DNA of 64,000 nt from Acidobacteriota bacterium (GCA_029562975.1 JAKQTR010000006.1:1-64000); one strand, 5' to 3'; numbered from the stretch's first letter, positions 16,842 through 25,735 are shown. The notes: a model not told the origin generated them from the letters alone. Program-made: numbers and translations.

Positions 16842-17468
16842 GTGCCCGGAGAGCTGGTGGTGAAGGATGCGCGCGCACTGGACTGGCCTGGTGTACAGGA
16901 CGAGGACGCGGCGTTCGTGCGCCGCTGCGTCGCCGGCGAAAATGCAGCGTGTGCCGCCTTGGTCGCGAACCATCAGCGGATGGTGTACCAGCTCGCCTAC
17001 CACCTGCTGGGGGACGTCGAGGAGGCGCGGGATCTGTCGCAGGACGTCTTCCTGCAGGTCTTCCGCACACTCGATCGGTTCCGCGGGCAGTCCGCCCTGC
17101 GCAGCTGGATCTACCGCATCGCCGTGAACCTGGCCCGGAACCGCCAGCGCTGGTGGCGCCGGCGGCTGCGCAAGGATCAGGTGTCCCTCGACGAGCACGT
17201 CGAGCGCCATGGCCCCGACGTGCTGACGGACGCGTCGGCGACGCCGGAGGTGTCGCTGCGGCGCCGGGAGACGGCCGAGCGCGTCTGGCGCGCGCTGGCA
17301 GGGCTGCCGTTCGAGCAGCGGACGGCCATCGTGCTGCGGGAAATCGACGGGCTGAGCTACGAGGAGATCGCCTTCGCGCTCGGCATTGCGGTCGGGACGG
17401 TGAAGTCGCGTTTGACGCGCGCCCGGGTCGCGCTGCGCGAGCGGCTGCGCGAAGAGAGGGCCACATGA
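16842..17468 (+). CDS. ECF RNA polymerase sigma factor (RpoE-like)
   Basis: 208 residues with sigma region 2 (MVYQLAYHLLGDVEEARDLSQDVFLQVFRTL, then SWIYRIAVNLARN) and region 4 (LAGLPFEQRTAIVLREIDGLSYEEIAFALGIAVGTVKSRL). There are no regions 1 or 3, as in ECF sigmas. I chose the GTG at 16842 because GGAGG lies 7-8 bp upstream and a TATAGT box at 16823-16828 lies inside the longer frame from 16782. Its stop overlaps the start of a zinc-finger anti-sigma gene, the standard ECF/anti-sigma pair. Autoregulation is likely but not shown. Confidence 0.9.
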   Translation: MPGELVVKDARALDWPGVQDEDAAFVRRCVAGENAACAALVANHQRMVYQLAYHLLGDVEEARDLSQDVFLQVFRTLDRFRGQSALRSWIYRIAVNLARNRQRWWRRRLRKDQVSLDEHVERHGPDVLTDASATPEVSLRRRETAERVWRALAGLPFEQRTAIVLREIDGLSYEEIAFALGIAVGTVKSRLTRARVALRERLREERAT

Positions 17469-18250
17469 TGCCGCTGTCGTGCGCCGTAGTCCGGGGCCGG
17501 CTGTCGGCCTACCAGGACGGAGAACTGCCGGTCGCCAGCCGCGTGGCCGTCGACGCGCACCTCCGCGCGTGCGCCTCCTGCGCGGCGGAGCTCGACGGCC
17601 TGCGTGAGCTGGGCGCCCTGCTGCGCGAACGAGCCGCCGACTCGGCCGCATGCCGGCCGTTCTCGCTCGAGGCCCTCGGGGCGGAGACTCTGAACCGGCT
17701 CTGCGCCGAGCGTGACGAGTCGGTGCCGGCCCTGCTGTCTCGAGCGTTCCAGGACATGCGCCTCGGGTACGCCGCCGTTGGCTCCGCGGCGCTCACTTGC
17801 GTGTCGGTCCTGCTCGTCATCGTCATCTTCCACTTCGCGCCGCTCAGCGCGCGCGCCGACTCCCTGGCCGGCATGATGGACACCCTGGGCGCCCCCGCCA
17901 TCGGCCTGGACAGCCGCGTGGTGTCGCCGCCCTCCGGCTGGAGCCTGATCTCTGAAGACCTGGTGAGCGAGGAGGACGCGGTCTTCGCGCTGGCGGCGGT
18001 GGTCACGCGCAACGGCCGCATCGCGAGCCTCGAGTACCTCTCGGACCGGTCCACGAACTCGGAGCGCGAGCGGGCCATCAGGCTGCTTGACGAGCTGTCC
18101 CGCGCGCGGTTCGAGCCGGCGCGCCTGGGCGGCACACCGGTGACGGTGAAAACGGTCCTCGTGCTGGCGCGCACGACCGTGCGCGGAAAGATGCCCCCGG
18201 CGGCCAAACAGAGCCGGCTTCCCCGGGGACCGGACGCCGTGCGCGGGTAG
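17465..18250 (+). CDS. Membrane-bound anti-sigma factor with zinc-finger (zf-HC2) domain
   Basis: 261 residues. The N-terminal ZAS domain has CAVVRGRLSAYQDGEL followed by AHLRACASCAAEL, the H-x3-C-x2-C zinc site. One transmembrane helix (about residues 100-122, SAALTCVSVLLVIVIFHF) leads to a periplasmic C-terminal domain without recognised family. It overlaps the sigma gene by 4 bp (ATGA). It should hold the sigma factor at the membrane until an envelope signal triggers release. The periplasmic part contains VKTVLVLARTTVRG, which resembles a TonB-C-like beta strand, but the match is weak. Confidence 0.85.
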   Translation: MMPLSCAVVRGRLSAYQDGELPVASRVAVDAHLRACASCAAELDGLRELGALLRERAADSAACRPFSLEALGAETLNRLCAERDESVPALLSRAFQDMRLGYAAVGSAALTCVSVLLVIVIFHFAPLSARADSLAGMMDTLGAPAIGLDSRVVSPPSGWSLISEDLVSEEDAVFALAAVVTRNGRIASLEYLSDRSTNSERERAIRLLDELSRARFEPARLGGTPVTVKTVLVLARTTVRGKMPPAAKQSRLPRGPDAVRG

Positions 18251-18265
18251 CGCCGCCCTGAGCCG

Positions 18266-20524
18266 CTAGCGGAGGCCCGCCCCGCCCACTCTCGCCGTCG
18301 CGGTGTTGTTCATGCCGTCGGTGGCTCGGATGACCAGCCGGCCCTCCGCCTTCCCTTCGATGTGGATCGCGTAGCGCTCGCGGCGCGAGTCGGCGGCGCC
18401 GTCAACGGGGTAGGCCGCAATCCATCGGCCCGAGTCGATCGAGTACTCGACGACCGACAGCGGCGAGTGCGAGTCCGCCACCTCGAACTCCACTTCGGAG
18501 GACGACGCTCCCTGGACCGCGCGCAGGATCGTGATGGCGGGCGCGCCGTTGTCCACGTCGAAGGCCGCGCTCTCCAGTTCGCCGGTCAGCGCCTGCTCGG
18601 CCGGGTTGTTCGGCGCGTCCGAGGCCGTGACCTTCACAACGTACGTGCCGTCCGGCACCGACGTCGTGTCCCACGTCACGAGCAGCTCCGGCGCGTTGGC
18701 GCGGAGCGTCTTCCACTGGGCGTCCCCGACGGCGCGGAAGAACACGGCGTACTCCATCCGGTCGTCGTTGTCGTCCTCGGCCTTCCACGCGAACGCCTGC
18801 AGGCCCTTCTGGTACATCCGCCGACCGAGCGCCGGGCCGGATGCCGGCGTCTGCTGGGTCGAGCCGAGCGGCGTCGCGAAGGCCGGCGCGCGCGCTTCGC
18901 CGGGCACGTCGCCCAGGCCGGCGATCTCCGGTTCTCCGGCCGGGTACGGCCGCTGGAACACGATGCCGGGGGGATGCACCGTGATCTCGGTGACGCGCGG
19001 CCGTGCGTTGCGCTGCAGGTAGGCAATGCTGACCGACGCCAGCGCGGGCGAGGCGGAGCCGGCGCACTGGCCTTTCAGTTCGACCCGCCATTGCAGGTAC
19101 CGGGCGGCCGGGCTCGTCACGGCATCTCCTTCCGCCCGTTGATACGGCGCGCTCCAGTCGCTCCAGGTGTCGTCCGGAACGGCCGTATTGCCGGTGCGCG
19201 TGGCGATGCGAATGGCGCCCGGTCCGGCTGCTCCGGACGCACGCCAGGCAATCGTGCCCCACGAGGCCGCCATGCCCGCGTCCTTGGCCTCCGAGACGTA
19301 GGAGCCTTCTGCAGCCGAGGCGCGCTCGATCCTCACGATGCGAGCCGGGTTGGAGGCCGCGACATAGGTCGCGGCCTCCAGCCGAAGGAGCGACGTCGCC
19401 TGCCGCGAATCCACGCGCGTGACGAGCATCGCTTTCCACGGGTCACCGGCCAATCGATAGATCCTGCCTGCGCCGCCCGTGGCGACGAGAAGGCTGCCCC
19501 CGTCTTCGAGGACGAGATCGAACGGCTGATCGTCGGGGAACGACCAGACGATCTCGCTGGCGCCCGACGCATCGATGCGGTAGACGGCCCCTTTGGCGGC
19601 GGGGGAGGGACCGGCGGCTGCGTGGGCGGGCGGGGCGCCTGAGGCGGGCGCGGACGCGTCGACAACAGTGACGGCGGTGATCTCGGTGGAGACGGCCGCG
19701 GCCGGAACCGCCCGAGGAGGCTCGGGCGGCGACGCCGCTTGGGCCGCTTCACGGGCCTCGGGCTTGCCGTCGACCGCGACGGCGTAGAGCGTTCCCTCGG
19801 CGTCCACCCGCAGTCCGCGCAGCTCGCGGTACGGCGAATCGAGAAGCACGAACGCCTTGCCGTCGGCCGAAATCCGGACGATGCGCCCCGGCGACTCGGT
19901 CCCGGCGAAGACCCGGCCCGCGGCGTCGACGGCCAGCGAGGTCACGTTGGCCGCCTGCGCGCGGAAGACCATTTCGCTGCGCCCGTCGCGCCCGACCCGG
20001 TAGATCGCGCCCTTGCTGCCGGTGGCGACATACAGGCGTCCCAGCGGGTCAAGCGCCAGAGCCCAAATGTACGTGTCGTCCGGATCGAAGAAGGGCGTGG
20101 CCGCGCCGTCCGCGCCGATCCGGTAGACTCTGCCGTCCGGCGACGTCCCGACAAACAGCGAGCCGTCCGGCGAGGCGGCCAGCGCATGCACCTCCAGTTC
20201 GGCCGCGTCGAACACGACGCGGCTGGACCCGTCGCGATCGACCCGCCAGACGAGGCCGTCGTTGCCGCCGCCGGCGTAGACCGCGCCGCCAGGGGCCGGC
20301 GCCAGGCACCAGATGAACGCGGCGGCCGGCTCGAGGAGCGTCCGCGAGGCGGGGCCCAGCACGAGCCGGCCGTCGTAGTCGATTGACAGCCCGGTTGCCT
20401 CGCCCTTGAGCAGGTCGGCCCGCGTGGACACGCGCCAGAACCGCGCGGTCGACGCGTGGGTCGCTGCGGCGCCGGCAGCGAGGAGCAGCACTATGGTGGC
20501 CGGTGTGAGCAGGCGGAGTCTCAT
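18266..20524 (-). CDS. Secreted beta-propeller-like protein with C-terminal Ig/fibronectin-like domains
   Basis: 752 residues. The signal peptide (about 1-24) precedes NHL/SMP-30-like repeats of form (A/V)YAGGGNDGLVWRVDRDG, FVGTSPDGRVYRIGADG, YVATGSKGAIYRVGRDG and FAGTESPGRIVRISADG. An Ala/Pro-rich linker interrupts the propeller near residue 260-300. The C-terminal part carries beta-sandwich-like sections (PELLVTWDTTSVPDGTYVVKVTASDAPNNP) typical of periplasmic or surface proteins. No enzyme motif is visible. It lies 29 bp downstream of the S55 peptidase gene and is probably co-transcribed, so it could be a substrate or partner of that peptidase; this is inference. Confidence 0.75.
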   Translation of the reverse strand: MRLRLLTPATIVLLLAAGAAATHASTARFWRVSTRADLLKGEATGLSIDYDGRLVLGPASRTLLEPAAAFIWCLAPAPGGAVYAGGGNDGLVWRVDRDGSSRVVFDAAELEVHALAASPDGSLFVGTSPDGRVYRIGADGAATPFFDPDDTYIWALALDPLGRLYVATGSKGAIYRVGRDGRSEMVFRAQAANVTSLAVDAAGRVFAGTESPGRIVRISADGKAFVLLDSPYRELRGLRVDAEGTLYAVAVDGKPEAREAAQAASPPEPPRAVPAAAVSTEITAVTVVDASAPASGAPPAHAAAGPSPAAKGAVYRIDASGASEIVWSFPDDQPFDLVLEDGGSLLVATGGAGRIYRLAGDPWKAMLVTRVDSRQATSLLRLEAATYVAASNPARIVRIERASAAEGSYVSEAKDAGMAASWGTIAWRASGAAGPGAIRIATRTGNTAVPDDTWSDWSAPYQRAEGDAVTSPAARYLQWRVELKGQCAGSASPALASVSIAYLQRNARPRVTEITVHPPGIVFQRPYPAGEPEIAGLGDVPGEARAPAFATPLGSTQQTPASGPALGRRMYQKGLQAFAWKAEDDNDDRMEYAVFFRAVGDAQWKTLRANAPELLVTWDTTSVPDGTYVVKVTASDAPNNPAEQALTGELESAAFDVDNGAPAITILRAVQGASSSEVEFEVADSHSPLSVVEYSIDSGRWIAAYPVDGAADSRRERYAIHIEGKAEGRLVIRATDGMNNTATARVGGAGLR

Positions 20525-20553
20525 GCGACAGTGGCCTCGCGCGACCATCGTGG

Positions 20554-22386
20554 TCACGGAACGGGTACGGGAGGGGCGAGCGGAATGGTGATCGTGCGGA
20601 TCCCGCGGACAGCCTCGTCGGTCGAGATCTCCCACGTGCCGAGCACCGACGTCTGGAGAGCCGAGGCGGCGTCGGCGCCGCGGTCGCTCTGCATGACGGC
20701 CAGCACAGACCCCGGCAGCGAGGGGAGGATTTCTCCGTTGACAATGGCGCCGGCGTCCCGGCCCGCGAGACGCACGTACACCCGGTTCCCGCGCCGCGCC
20801 TGGTTCAGCGCCTTGATGAGCTGGTCGAGCGTCGACGGCGCGAGCGCGGCGCGGCGTTCGCGCTGCTCCCACTGGGCGAAGCTGACGCCGTCGGCGACCA
20901 CCAGCGTCAGGGGGCCCTCCGCGTGGCGGGGGATCTCGATCTCCACGGTCCTGACGGCCGGTTCGCCCCTCCACGGGGTGAGCAGGATCTTCAGCGGGAC
21001 CGTCTGCCCGCGCCGCGGCTCCGGCGCAGCCAGCCAGATGCGATCGATCGTGGCGGCCCGAAGCCGCTCGGCGCTGTCGATGTCCACGCTGATCGCCCTG
21101 ACGCGAACCGGATCGCGGCCGTTGGTCAACAGCGAGCTGAGCGGCACGGCGACGGCGGAAGCAGCCGCCGCGCCGGGCTGCTCCCCGGCATGGACGTCGT
21201 CGATTTCGACGGGGGCATGCCCGTCAATGGCGATGCGGGCGCGGACCCGGTACGTCGCATGTCCGATGTCGTGCTCGTGTTCGACGATGATGCCGGTGAG
21301 CGCCGTGTAGGCCAAGAGGGGAGTCAGCAGCGGGTGGTCGCCAAGCTCGAAGGAGAAGCGCCGAGCCGGCCCGCCGTCCCGGCGCAGCGACACCGTCATG
21401 CCGACCATGTCCGGGCGCACGCCTGTAAGGCCGGCGACCGTGGTGGCGCGGTCCTGCTGAATCGTGCCGATCGTCTCGCCAACCGACGCGATCTTCATCG
21501 ATTGCGAGAGACTCGGCAAGACGGCGTGCACGTAGGCTCGCGTCATGGCGAAGCAGGCGGGGCCGAGGTTGTACATCGCGTGGCCGAAGGCGTAGACGCG
21601 CTGGCCGTCGACCTCCGTGACCGTGCCGGTCGCGCCGAGCTGCAGGTCGCCGGTAATGAGGGCCACGCCGACGGGCTCGCCCGGCTGGAGCGGCGCGCCA
21701 GACGCCGCCGGCAGGCCGCCGGGCGCCTGGACCGGCGGCAGGAATCCCGCGGCGCGCAACGGACCGGACACCGCCTCGGCGGCCTGCTTGCCCAGTCCGC
21801 CGAGCGTCAGCGGAAGCGCGATGGGCTGCAGCGACGCGGCGCCGGGCAGCCCGCGTCCGGACGGTGGCAGGGCCCATGGCGCACCGGCCTGGTCCCTGGC
21901 CCGTTCCAACGCGCGCTCGACGACGGACATCAGGGTCGCCAGATCAGAGCCGACCGGGACTGGCGGCGGGACTGCCGCGGGACCGGCCAGCCCGCTGCGT
22001 GCGGCCTCCACGATCTCGCCAATCGGCGTGATGCCGGCGAGGGCCTCAGTGGCGAACGCGCCGAGCGAGTACGACACCGCGCCAATCAACCGCCCGCCGA
22101 CATAGACGGGGCTGCCGCTCATCCCGGCAATCACGCCGGTGTTCGCGAGCGGCCCTCCTTCGAGGCGCGCCAGGACCAGGTCTCGCCTGGGGCCCACGTT
22201 CGAGTGGAGCACGCCCAGGATGTGCGCCTGGAACTCCTCGATGGCCGTGCCCTGGAATGCGGTCTTTCCCACACCGACCATGCCGGGACGAATCTCGGCA
22301 ACGGGCATGTGGGGCGTCGGCGCCGGCGCCGTGAGCGTGACGGCGCCCCACGCCAGGACGAGCGCGGCAATCGCTGGGTGCTTCAC
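20554..22386 (-). CDS. SpoIVB-type S55 family serine peptidase, exported
   Basis: 610 residues starting at GTG 22386 with a signal peptide. The N-terminal third has IRPGMVGVGKTAFQGTAIEEF and GVIAGMSGSPVYVGGRLIGAV. The GMSGSP serine motif and the upstream G-x-G-x-T are hallmarks of the SpoIVB peptidase S55 domain. SpoIVB cleaves SpoIVFA during sporulation, but S55 proteins are common in non-sporulating Acidobacteriota, where their role is unclear. The C-terminal half has beta-rich segments without assigned family. There is no PDZ domain that I can see clearly. The candidate -10 box is at 22395-22400. Confidence 0.82.
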   Translation of the reverse strand: MKHPAIAALVLAWGAVTLTAPAPTPHMPVAEIRPGMVGVGKTAFQGTAIEEFQAHILGVLHSNVGPRRDLVLARLEGGPLANTGVIAGMSGSPVYVGGRLIGAVSYSLGAFATEALAGITPIGEIVEAARSGLAGPAAVPPPVPVGSDLATLMSVVERALERARDQAGAPWALPPSGRGLPGAASLQPIALPLTLGGLGKQAAEAVSGPLRAAGFLPPVQAPGGLPAASGAPLQPGEPVGVALITGDLQLGATGTVTEVDGQRVYAFGHAMYNLGPACFAMTRAYVHAVLPSLSQSMKIASVGETIGTIQQDRATTVAGLTGVRPDMVGMTVSLRRDGGPARRFSFELGDHPLLTPLLAYTALTGIIVEHEHDIGHATYRVRARIAIDGHAPVEIDDVHAGEQPGAAAASAVAVPLSSLLTNGRDPVRVRAISVDIDSAERLRAATIDRIWLAAPEPRRGQTVPLKILLTPWRGEPAVRTVEIEIPRHAEGPLTLVVADGVSFAQWEQRERRAALAPSTLDQLIKALNQARRGNRVYVRLAGRDAGAIVNGEILPSLPGSVLAVMQSDRGADAASALQTSVLGTWEISTDEAVRGIRTITIPLAPPVPVP

Positions 22387-22394
22387 CTGCTCAC

Positions 22395-22400
22395 CTTATA
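22395..22400 (-). promoter_or_regulatory. -10 box of the S55 peptidase gene
   Basis: TATAAG on the minus strand, 8 bp before the GTG start at 22386. The predicted leader is 0-2 nt. Confidence 0.4.
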
Positions 22401-22561
22401 GCGAGTATGGCGCCGCAGGGTCAAGGACGCCCAAGCGCACGGACTTCGGCAGCTCATGAGGGAACGGAGCAGGACAGGATCACGTCTCGACATGAAGGCG
22501 CGCGCCGGCGCGGGCGCGGCGCGAGCCGGGGCAGCCGGGCGGCGCTGGCGCTGGAGGGGAT

Positions 22562-23197
22562 ATGGGCGAAGGCAGGCGGCGATTCTCCGTACTCGACTCG
22601 CGTGGCGGCCCAGGCGATGCGCCGGCCTTCGCTTGCGTGGCGATCGCGGGCCTGGGTACCGTTGGCGCTTCGCTTGCGCTCGCGCTCCGCCGCGCCTGGC
22701 CCTCGACGCTCATGATCGGCTGCGACCGAAACGACCGGCTCGAGGCCGCCGTCAGCCGCGGAGTCATTGAGGTCGGCGCCGATGACCTAGTGATCGCCGG
22801 CGGAGCGGATTTCGTCGTCCTCGCCGGTCTTCCCGATCGGAATGCGGCCGCCCTGGCTCGGCTCGCGGATCTCATCCAGGGCCGGGCCGTCGTCATGGAT
22901 CTTGGGGGAGACGAAGGGACGCTCGGGGCGGCGGCGGCCACGCTGCCCGAGCGACTGGCGCTCATCTCGGGCGCTCTGGTTCCGCCGCTCCTCGAACAAG
23001 GCCTCGAGGCGGCATCCTGGCGCCTCTTCGAAGGGCGCGCCTGGCGCCTGGCCGGGCTGCGCGCTGACGCTCGCGCCTGGGATCGCGTCGAACGGGCTGT
23101 TCGGGCGACCGGCGGGATCCCCGTTCGTACGCAACCAGGCAGGCCTGGCGATCCCGGTTCCGGCGGATCGTCGCTGGGTGGCCGGCTCTCGTCTTGA
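22562..23197 (+). CDS. Truncated, probably non-catalytic prephenate-dehydrogenase-like protein
   Basis: 211 residues. The N-terminal Rossmann fold has IAGLGTVGASLALALRRAWP, matching the TyrA GLGxxGxSLAxALR motif. Later LLEQGLEAASWRLFEGRAWRL aligns with TyrA's GxEAA...LFEGxxWxL. The catalytic GGHPMAG that should precede it reads SGALVPP, so the His is missing, and the all-helical C-terminal dimerisation domain is absent. The last 25 residues are Gly/Pro/Ser-rich. The neighbouring frames hold no lost TyrA C-terminus, so this is not a simple frameshift. A good ribosome site (GGAGGGG) precedes ATG 22562, and the gene ends 4 bp before an ECF sigma gene. It may be an NAD-sensing regulator or a decaying gene. 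Confidence 0.65.
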   Translation: MGEGRRRFSVLDSRGGPGDAPAFACVAIAGLGTVGASLALALRRAWPSTLMIGCDRNDRLEAAVSRGVIEVGADDLVIAGGADFVVLAGLPDRNAAALARLADLIQGRAVVMDLGGDEGTLGAAAATLPERLALISGALVPPLLEQGLEAASWRLFEGRAWRLAGLRADARAWDRVERAVRATGGIPVRTQPGRPGDPGSGGSSLGGRLSS

Positions 23198-23201
23198 GGC
23201 C

Positions 23202-23825
23202 ATGGTGCGCGCAGACCCGGAGCTCGTCAGGCTGGCGCTCGCCGGCTCGCAGGACGCGTCCAGGCAGCTGGTGGAGCGCCACGCGCGGGCGGTGTACAAC
23301 CTCGTGGCCAGGGTCGTCCGCGATGAGGGCGTCGCCGAGGAGCTGACGCAGGAGGCGTTTCTCAAGGCGTTCCGCGCGCTCGGCTCTTTCGACCCCGCCT
23401 ACAAGTTCTCGACCTGGGTCCTCCGCATCGCGCACAACCTCGCCATCGACCACCTGCGCAGGGTGCGGCCGATCCTGGTGCCCATTGACGACTGGTCGGG
23501 CTCGGAGAACCCGGGCGACGTTCTGGTGGATGCGCGCGCGCCGTCTCCCCTCGATCACGCCCTCCGGCGCGACTTGCGGGCCGATCTCGAGGCCGCCCTC
23601 TCGCGGCTGCGTCCGGCGTTCCGATCGCTCGTCGTCATGCGCTACCTCGAAGACCTGTCGTACGAGGAGATCGCGCTGGCCACAGGCCTGCCGCTCGGCA
23701 CGGTGAAGAGCCACCTCCACCGGGCGCGAGCGGCCCTCGCGCGCCTGATGGCGGAGTCCGGGTGGGGGCCCGATCCCGCGCGCACGCCAGGCCCGGTGCA
23801 ACCCGACCCGGGGTCGGGCGCGTAG
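23202..23825 (+). CDS. ECF RNA polymerase sigma factor (RpoE-like)
   Basis: 207 residues with region 2 (ARAVYNLVARVVRDEGVAEE, LTQEAFLKAFRAL, FSTWVLRIAHNLAIDHLRR) and region 4 (LRPAFRSLVVMRYLEDLSYEEIALATGLPLGTVKSHL). ATG 23202 starts 4 bp after the TyrA-like gene. The frame is open far upstream, but that part is low-complexity shadow sequence. It is followed by a small membrane protein and an exported beta-helix/membrane protein, which are probably its anti-sigma and target. The C-terminal tail is Pro/Gly-rich. Confidence 0.9.
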   Translation: MVRADPELVRLALAGSQDASRQLVERHARAVYNLVARVVRDEGVAEELTQEAFLKAFRALGSFDPAYKFSTWVLRIAHNLAIDHLRRVRPILVPIDDWSGSENPGDVLVDARAPSPLDHALRRDLRADLEAALSRLRPAFRSLVVMRYLEDLSYEEIALATGLPLGTVKSHLHRARAALARLMAESGWGPDPARTPGPVQPDPGSGA

Positions 23826-23841
23826 AAGGGACTGGAAGGTC

Positions 23842-24351
23842 ATGCTGATGGAGCCGGACGGCCGGGTGACGGAGTGGCTGGCGGCCGAGCAGGCGGGGCG
23901 GCCGGACGAGGCGGACTGGCGCTTCAGGGCCGTGGCCCGCGGAATCGGCCGGCTCGATCCGCCGGTCTGGCTGGCGGAGGCTGTCGCGACCAGGCTCGCC
24001 GCCCTGAGGACGAAGCCGGATGTCTGGTCGGCGTGGTGGCTGCGGGCGGCCGTCGCGTCGGCGATCCTGTCGGCCGGTGCGGCTGGAGCCGCACTCCCGC
24101 CGGAAAGCTGGTGCCGCGCGCTTCTCGCGTCGCTGCGCGCCGTTGCCTTGAGCCTGGGCGGCGCGGCCGCGGCGGCTTGGGCCTGGGTGGCCGGCGTACT
24201 GGCGGTGTGGTCCGGCCTCGGCCGGGCCGCCGGCATCCTGGGCCGCCAGTTCGCCGGCCCGGAGCTTGCGGCCTTGCTGGCCGCGCAACTCGCGCTCGCG
24301 GCTGGCGCGCTCGCGGCGCTGCATCGCCTGATGCGCGAACAGGAGCCCTGA
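23842..24351 (+). CDS. Small membrane protein, putative anti-sigma factor
   Basis: 169 residues of no family I recognise. An N-terminal soluble part of about 60 residues (VTEWLAAEQAGRPDEADWRFRAVARGI) is followed by three Ala/Leu-rich hydrophobic helices. Position right after an ECF sigma gene (16 bp), and 1 bp before the next gene, suggests an anti-sigma factor or accessory. It lacks the H-x3-C-x2-C zinc site, so it would be of a non-ZAS type. The function is inferred only from context. Confidence 0.7.
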   Translation: MLMEPDGRVTEWLAAEQAGRPDEADWRFRAVARGIGRLDPPVWLAEAVATRLAALRTKPDVWSAWWLRAAVASAILSAGAAGAALPPESWCRALLASLRAVALSLGGAAAAAWAWVAGVLAVWSGLGRAAGILGRQFAGPELAALLAAQLALAAGALAALHRLMREQEP

Positions 24352-24352
24352 T

Positions 24353-25735
24353 ATGCGAAGTCCCGTGGTCGCCGTTGCGCTCGCGGTCATGGCGAGCGGC
24401 CTCGCGCTCACGTCCGTGCCGGCGTCTGCCGAGCGGGAAGGGACGCGGCCAGCCGAGGCCGCGCCGCCGGACCTGCGCGCGCTGCGTCAGCGCACGGAGG
24501 AGCGGTTCCGGATCGTCGAGATCCGAGGGGGGATGATCTTGATTCCGAGATCGGACGCGGCCGGCGTGCGCACCATCGACGTGAACGACGGGCGGGTGCT
24601 GCTCGACGGAACCGCGGTAACAGGCCGCGAGTTGCGGGATCGCCTCGGCAGGGACGCGGACCTGGTGGCCCAGCTGTCGTTTCTTGACGCGGAGGGCTGT
24701 CGTGCGTTCTTTGCAGCCGCCACAGCGGGGATTCCATCGCCGGAGTCCGAGGCCCCTGGCGCCCCGGGTCGGCCGGCCTTGCCCGACGTGTCCGGCTGGC
24801 CCAAGGCGGCTTGGGGCCGCCATGGCGGCGCACGCGTCCGGATAGGCGGCGATGTGATCGTCGGCAGGGACGAAGCGGTCAGCGACGTGGTGGTCGTCCT
24901 GGGGTCGGCGCGCGTCGACGGGCTCGTCGAGAGCAGCGTCGTCGCCGTGGGCGGCTCGGTGGTTCTCGGGCCGACGGCGCGCGTCCGCGGCGACGTGACG
25001 TCCATCGGCGGCGGCGTCGAGTGCGATCCGGGCGCCGTCCTGGAAGGCGAGAGCAACGAGATCGCCTTCTCGGGACCGCATCTCGGGCCGCTGCTCCGTG
25101 TTCGGCCGTGGAGGGACTGGCGCTGGGTGATCGCTCCGTTCGATGGCAGGCCGAGAGGCACGGTCGATCTGCTGACCACGCTCGTTCGTCTCGGGCTCGC
25201 GGCGCTCTTCGCGGCGATCGTGGCAGCGGTGGCGCCCGGGGCGGTGAGAGGGGTCTCGGACCGCGCCGCGGCAGAACCCTGGCGCGCGGGCCTCGTCGGC
25301 CTGGCCGCTGAACTGCTGTTCGTTCCGCTGCTCGTGCTGACGGTCGCGGTGCTCGCCATCTCGATCATCGGGATCCCGTTGCTCCTGCTGGTGCCGTTTG
25401 GCCTCATCGCCGTCGGGCTGGCATTCGTGCTGGGCCTGGCCGGGGCCGGGCGCGCGCTGGGCACGTGCGTTGCCCGGCGGGTGGGCGGCGCGGCGCCGGG
25501 CATGGCCGCGTCGCTCGTCCTCGGCCTCGCCGTGATCTGGGCGCTGACGGCCGTCGCGAGGTTCGTCGGCCTGCTCGGGCCTCCGGCTGGTTTCTTTGTC
25601 GCCGGCCTGCTGGTGGCCGGCTTCCTCGTCGAGTACGTCGCGTGGACCGTCGGCCTCGGGGCCGTCATCCTGAGCCGCTTCGGCCGGCGCCGGAGCGCGC
25701 CTGCGGGGCCCGGCTTCTCCGGCGCCGTGGCGTAG
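24353..25735 (+). CDS. Exported membrane protein with bactofilin-like beta-helix segment
   Basis: 460 residues. Signal peptide (about 1-26), then a soluble region. Around residues 165-235 a short-period repeat (DVVVVLGSARVDGLVES, SVVAVGGSVVLGPTARVRG, DVTSIGGGVECDPGAVLEG) matches the right-handed beta-helix pattern of bactofilin/polymer-forming proteins. The C-terminal half (about 275-445) has four to five transmembrane helices, including an Ile/Gly-rich one (LAISIIGIPLLLLVPFGLIAV). Such YccF/DUF-like membrane parts after a beta-helix occur in other ECF-linked proteins. Last gene of the 22.5-25.7 kb operon; a terminator-like hairpin follows. An envelope-stress role is inferred. Confidence 0.72.
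   Translation: MRSPVVAVALAVMASGLALTSVPASAEREGTRPAEAAPPDLRALRQRTEERFRIVEIRGGMILIPRSDAAGVRTIDVNDGRVLLDGTAVTGRELRDRLGRDADLVAQLSFLDAEGCRAFFAAATAGIPSPESEAPGAPGRPALPDVSGWPKAAWGRHGGARVRIGGDVIVGRDEAVSDVVVVLGSARVDGLVESSVVAVGGSVVLGPTARVRGDVTSIGGGVECDPGAVLEGESNEIAFSGPHLGPLLRVRPWRDWRWVIAPFDGRPRGTVDLLTTLVRLGLAALFAAIVAAVAPGAVRGVSDRAAAEPWRAGLVGLAAELLFVPLLVLTVAVLAISIIGIPLLLLVPFGLIAVGLAFVLGLAGAGRALGTCVARRVGGAAPGMAASLVLGLAVIWALTAVARFVGLLGPPAGFFVAGLLVAGFLVEYVAWTVGLGAVILSRFGRRRSAPAGPGFSGAVA

Noticed and set aside
22842-23201. N-terminal extension of the second ECF sigma factor, or a frameshifted TyrA C-terminus
   Set aside because: The sequence is Arg/Ser/Pro-rich without TyrA C-terminal motifs; the sigma protein starts at 23202.
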